Source of the DNA: Acidithiobacillus sulfuriphilus
Lineage (GTDB): Bacteria; Pseudomonadota; Gammaproteobacteria; Acidithiobacillales; Acidithiobacillaceae
DNA length: 15,966 bases
Direction: 5' to 3'
NCBI RefSeq assembly: GCF_003721225.1
Contig: NZ_RIZI01000127.1
Coordinates: forward strand, 1-15,966
A program made the position numbers and the translations under genes. The notes beneath the pieces were generated by a model. That model did not search any database. It was not told the origin of the DNA and worked only from the letters and a program-made list of their open reading frames with translations. Of the stretch, positions 13,929 to 15,966 are shown in pieces; the first letter of the stretch is position 1; the number at the start of each line of letters is the position of its first letter.

Positions 13929-14486
13929 CTACTTGGAAGAACCCAGCATGGAGTTGCGTACCATTAATAGAATGATCCCATCGAAAATCAGATTCACCCC
14001 AACAAAAATACCCACCAGGATGAGCGATCCTGCGGGCCAGGTCACGATAAATAATATAGCTATCAACACATCAATGATGCCGCTAAAAATAAACCAGCCG
14101 CGCCCATGGGTAGAATAAACCTGTGATTGGGTAAAATTTCTATACGCATCCAGTACAAAATAAAGGATAAACAGAAGGGCTATGCTGGCAATTCCTGCCG
14201 CCGGCAAGGCAATCATGATAACTCCTACGGTAAGCAGGAGCAGCGGCTTGAGCCAATCCGCCAGATGATGCTGATTGAGCTTGTAGCTATGCACCAGCCA
14301 GACAAAGCCTGCGATGACCAATATGCCGGCTATGAATCCCGCGGTAAGCGCGGAAAGGATGATCGGCGCAACTAAACCGCCAATCCCTATGATGATCAGC
14401 AGGATAGCGATAAATATGGAATATTTTCCAAAGCTTTTAAGCTCCGCGTCTACTATGGTAGCTATGGAAGGTAATTTATCCATCAT
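13929..14486 (-). CDS. HdeD-family (DUF308) membrane protein
   Basis: Inner-membrane protein of 185 residues belonging to the HdeD/DUF308 family; E. coli HdeD is associated with acid resistance at high cell density. The sequence has about six hydrophobic segments, near residues 22-42, 47-66, 78-95, 97-113, 133-153 and 155-176, arranged as repeated two-helix units. RGWFIFSGIIDVLIAILFIV and NLIFDGIILLMVRNSM in the second half are typical. The first of two adjacent ATGs (14486) has AAAGGA about 7 nt upstream. Codon use is visibly more AT-rich than all neighbours, and the upstream region is AT-rich too, suggesting separate ancestry. The gene converges on the c-di-GMP enzyme gene. An acid-stress role is only a family-based guess. 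Confidence 0.85.
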   Translation of the reverse strand: MMDKLPSIATIVDAELKSFGKYSIFIAILLIIIGIGGLVAPIILSALTAGFIAGILVIAGFVWLVHSYKLNQHHLADWLKPLLLLTVGVIMIALPAAGIASIALLFILYFVLDAYRNFTQSQVYSTHGRGWFIFSGIIDVLIAILFIVTWPAGSLILVGIFVGVNLIFDGIILLMVRNSMLGSSK

Positions 14487-14614
14487 TTGCCGGTCCTTTC
14501 CGTCTTTTGCAGAAGGCGAGTGTTGAATGCACCGTTAATGCTAATTTATGTATCTTGCTCAATGCGCAACCACACTGGGTTAGAATGGGTAAAAGTATTA
14601 TACATTTTTCTAAT

Positions 14615-14643
14615 TTGCCAGACAGAAACCACCATATTATAAT
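14615..14643 (+). promoter_or_regulatory. Strong sigma-70 promoter for the FAH-family gene
   Basis: TTGCCA (14615-14620) and TATAAT (14638-14643) are separated by exactly 17 bp, close to consensus at both boxes. The predicted start is near 14650, giving a leader of about 130 nt before the ATG at 14781. An inverted repeat, CAGACAG (14619-14625) and CTGTCTG (14651-14657), with centres 32 bp apart, brackets the -10 region and could be a regulator site. A divergent minus-strand TATAAT (14602-14597) may serve the HdeD gene, although its -35 is poor. Confidence 0.75.
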
Positions 14644-14649
14644 GCTATT

Positions 14650-14780
14650 CCTGTCTGTGGAGATTTGCAACATGCAGACCCTGTTGCGCAGAAACCGCAC
14701 AGAGGATGCGGTTGTGGTCGTATGCTTGTTTTGCGAACCGCCCAAAGTGGTTTCGCCAGGGATCCCTATTGGGAGGTGTC
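14650..14780 (+). promoter_or_regulatory. Hairpin-rich 5' leader of the FAH-family gene
   Basis: Three consecutive stems are visible in the predicted untranslated leader. They are GCAACA/TGTTGC (14667-14672 with 14682-14687), AACCGCA/TGCGGTT (14693-14699 with 14707-14713), and GCGAACC with GGTTTCGC (14733-14739 with 14749-14756, one bulged T). They are followed by the 10-bp palindrome AGGGATCCCT and then GGGAGGTG before the ATG. The structure matches no riboswitch class that I recognise; it may be a regulatory leader or merely stable RNA. Confidence 0.4.
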
Positions 14781-15653
14781 ATGCGCTGGAGTCGTTATTG
14801 GCAGGATGGAAAGGATGCCATCGGTATATGGCTGGACGGTGATCTTCTCCGCCTGGACGCCCTGGACCTGCCGCCTGGTCTGGACCTCCTGCTCGCTGAC
14901 GGTCCGGCCCTGGCGCCGGACCTTTATCGCCATCTTCGCCGCCTCCCGGGTGACGCCTTGCTGAATCCGCAGGAGTTTTCTTTCCTACCTCCCGTGCCGG
15001 GGCGAAAAATCCTTTGCGCCGGATTGAATTACCATAGCCATGCCCTGGAAACAGCCATGCCGTCGGTGGATTTTCCCAATCTTTTCATCCGGTTCAGCGA
15101 TACGCTGGTGGGTCATGGGCAAGCCCTGCAGATCCCGCCGGTTTCCACCCAGTTGGACTATGAAGGGGAATTGGCGGTCGTCATCGGCAAGGCGGCGGGG
15201 CCGCTGGCGCCGGAAAATGCCCTGGATCATGTGGCGGGTTACACGATTTTCAACGATGCCAGCGTACGGGATTTCCAGTTTCGCGGTAGCCAGTGGACCT
15301 TGGGCAAGAATTTTCCGGCTACGGGTGGTTGCGGGCCGGCGCTGGTCACTGCCGACGAGTTGCCACGGGGTGCCCATGGCCTATTTCTGCAAACCGAGAT
15401 TGACGGGGTATTGCTCCAGGATGGAAATACCGCGGACATGATCTTTGATGTCGCGGCGCTGGTGAGCGCTGTCAGCATCGTTACGCCCTTGGCTGCGGGC
15501 GATATGATCGTTACGGGCACCCCGGCGGGCGTGGGGTTCACTCGCCAGCCCCCGCGTTTTCTTCGCCCCGGAGAAATTTGCACAGTGCGCATCGAAGGCT
15601 TGGGCGCCCTTATCAACCCCGTCGCCCCGGCGCTTCGCTCCCGGGCTGGGTAA
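14781..15653 (+). CDS. Fumarylacetoacetate hydrolase (FAH) superfamily enzyme
   Basis: Metal-dependent enzyme of 290 residues in the FAH superfamily, which includes acylpyruvate hydrolases, 2-hydroxyhepta-2,4-diene-1,7-dioate isomerases and oxaloacetate tautomerases or decarboxylases. The start at ATG 14781 has GGGAGGTG upstream; an in-frame ATG at 14706 would add 25 unconserved residues. A divergent N-terminal domain (about 1-72) leads into ILCAGLNYHSHALE at about 77-90. The metal-ligand pattern follows: E128 and E130 in LDYEGELAVVIGK, then D159 in IFNDASVRDFQ. Later come WTLGKNFPATGGCGPALV and the C-terminal block AAGDMIVTGTPAGVGFTRQP with LRPGEICTVRIEGLG. All expected catalytic blocks are present. 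The substrate cannot be told from sequence, and no pathway neighbours are present. It is transcribed from the strong promoter at 14615 and ends at a perfect terminator hairpin. Confidence 0.9.
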   Translation: MRWSRYWQDGKDAIGIWLDGDLLRLDALDLPPGLDLLLADGPALAPDLYRHLRRLPGDALLNPQEFSFLPPVPGRKILCAGLNYHSHALETAMPSVDFPNLFIRFSDTLVGHGQALQIPPVSTQLDYEGELAVVIGKAAGPLAPENALDHVAGYTIFNDASVRDFQFRGSQWTLGKNFPATGGCGPALVTADELPRGAHGLFLQTEIDGVLLQDGNTADMIFDVAALVSAVSIVTPLAAGDMIVTGTPAGVGFTRQPPRFLRPGEICTVRIEGLGALINPVAPALRSRAG

Positions 15654-15704
15654 GGGGAGCTCCATCGGCAATGATCCGCAAGGGCCTGCAACTGACGGAT
15701 TTTG

Positions 15705-15754
15705 GACAAAAAAGCAACAGGGAGTTAGGTCTTTCATCCTAACTCCCTGTTTTA
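15705..15754. terminator. Perfect 14-bp hairpin, apparently bidirectional terminator
   Basis: AACAGGGAGTTAGG (15716-15729) and CCTAACTCCCTGTT (15738-15751) pair perfectly around an 8-nt loop. On the minus strand the stem is followed by GC and a run of six T (complement of A residues at about 15708-15713), a good terminator for transcripts arriving from the tRNA-His remnant. On the plus strand it is followed by a short T/A-rich tail and can end the FAH-family transcript 60 bp after its stop. Confidence 0.8.
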
Positions 15755-15757
15755 TAT

Positions 15758-15810
15758 TGGGTAGCTGATGGGGCTCGAACAAACGACAATCGGAATCACA
15801 ATCCAAAATC
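15758..15810 (-). pseudogene. tRNA-His 3'-half remnant (putative attachment site)
   Basis: Read on the minus strand, this stretch matches the 3' half of bacterial tRNA-His. The anticodon arm TTGGATTGTGATTCCGA carries anticodon GTG with a nearly intact stem; then come TTGTCG, the T-loop TTCGAGC, and CATCAGCTACC with a CA end. The 5' acceptor strand and D-arm are absent, and the 5' side of the T-stem (GTTTG) no longer pairs with CCCAT, so it cannot be a working tRNA. Its 3' end lies about 7 nt before the terminator hairpin, as in a genuine tRNA locus. Such fragments are left when an element integrates into the 3' part of a tRNA gene. Confidence 0.75.
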
Positions 15811-15882
15811 AAACAACACCCCCCACTTTCTGAAATATAAGCATTTTTCATAATATAGAAATATCATTGTGTTATTCCATTT

Positions 15883-15966
15883 CTAAATCATTAGGGCATT
15901 TTTTATCCAGGGCCAAGAGACAATAGAACGGAGCCGCTCGGGATCGTTTTCGAAAGCTCGCAGAGC
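15883..15966 (-). CDS. Possible C-terminal end of an unidentified gene (runs off right edge)
   Basis: An open minus-strand frame enters from the right edge and ends at TAG (15885-15883). The visible 27 residues include AFENDPERLRSIVSWPWIKN. The mix of charged, aromatic and helical residues looks protein-like, and the higher GC stops just after the stop codon, where DNA turns AT-rich. It could be the tail of a transposase, integrase or accessory gene next to the tRNA remnant, but I do not recognise the family. Too little is visible to be sure that it is coding. Confidence 0.35.
   Translation of the reverse strand, partial: ALRAFENDPERLRSIVSWPWIKNALMI

Noticed and set aside
15758..15810. A functional tRNA-His gene
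   Set aside because: Only the anticodon arm to the 3' end is present; there is no D-arm or 5' acceptor strand, and the T-stem has two mismatches.
1..15966. CRISPR array, restriction-modification, toxin-antitoxin or retron-type defence system
   Set aside because: No regularly spaced repeats, reverse transcriptase, nuclease or methylase-endonuclease pair was seen; the one methyltransferase looks like a small-molecule enzyme rather than a DNA methylase.

Overview
The window is about 16 kb of GC-rich proteobacterial chromosome. Gene style and content fit a gamma/beta-proteobacterium or an acidithiobacillus-like organism: a YbhGFS-type ABC exporter, a TolC-family channel, a TauE/SafE permease and a very large c-di-GMP sensor. 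The genus cannot be fixed from the sequence alone. Only two stretches are clearly AT-rich, about 13930-14660 and 15750-15966. No CRISPR array, complete insertion sequence or intact RNA gene is visible.

Left third (1-6305, all minus strand). A four-gene efflux operon reads right to left: TolC-family outer-membrane channel, YbhG-type periplasmic adaptor, YbhF-type double ATPase, and the start of a YbhS-type ABC-2 permease that runs off the left edge. Its promoter (4421-4449) has a 17-bp spacer holding a GACC-N4-GGTC palindrome, a likely TetR-family operator. Upstream of it, 5533-4526 and 6305-5544 form a separate two-gene unit: a TauE/SafE membrane permease followed by a class I SAM methyltransferase.

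Middle (6306-9930). On the plus strand, a small glycine-zipper lipoprotein is followed 13 bp later by a secreted D-Ala-D-Ala carboxypeptidase, suggesting a cell-envelope pair. A convergent DHA2/EmrB-like MFS exporter lies beyond an intergenic stretch that holds an 87-nt nested inverted repeat. The MFS promoter carries a near-perfect 36-bp palindrome. It shares the GACC-N4-GGTC core and an 11-mer with the TolC-operon promoter, so both exporters may answer to one regulator encoded outside the window. A tiny possible membrane-peptide ORF and a rho-independent terminator follow on the plus strand.

Right third (10006-15966). A 1263-residue protein appears to combine a heme-globin-like sensor, three GAF-like regions, GGDEF (with I-site), EAL and a C-terminal zinc-binding CZB-like domain. 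Convergent to it is an HdeD-family membrane protein in an AT-rich block. A fumarylacetoacetate-hydrolase-family enzyme follows, with a strong sigma-70 promoter and a hairpin-rich leader. The window ends with a perfect 14-bp terminator hairpin, a degenerate 3' half of tRNA-His on the minus strand, AT-rich DNA and a possible C-terminal gene fragment. This looks like one boundary of an integrated or decayed mobile element extending to the right.
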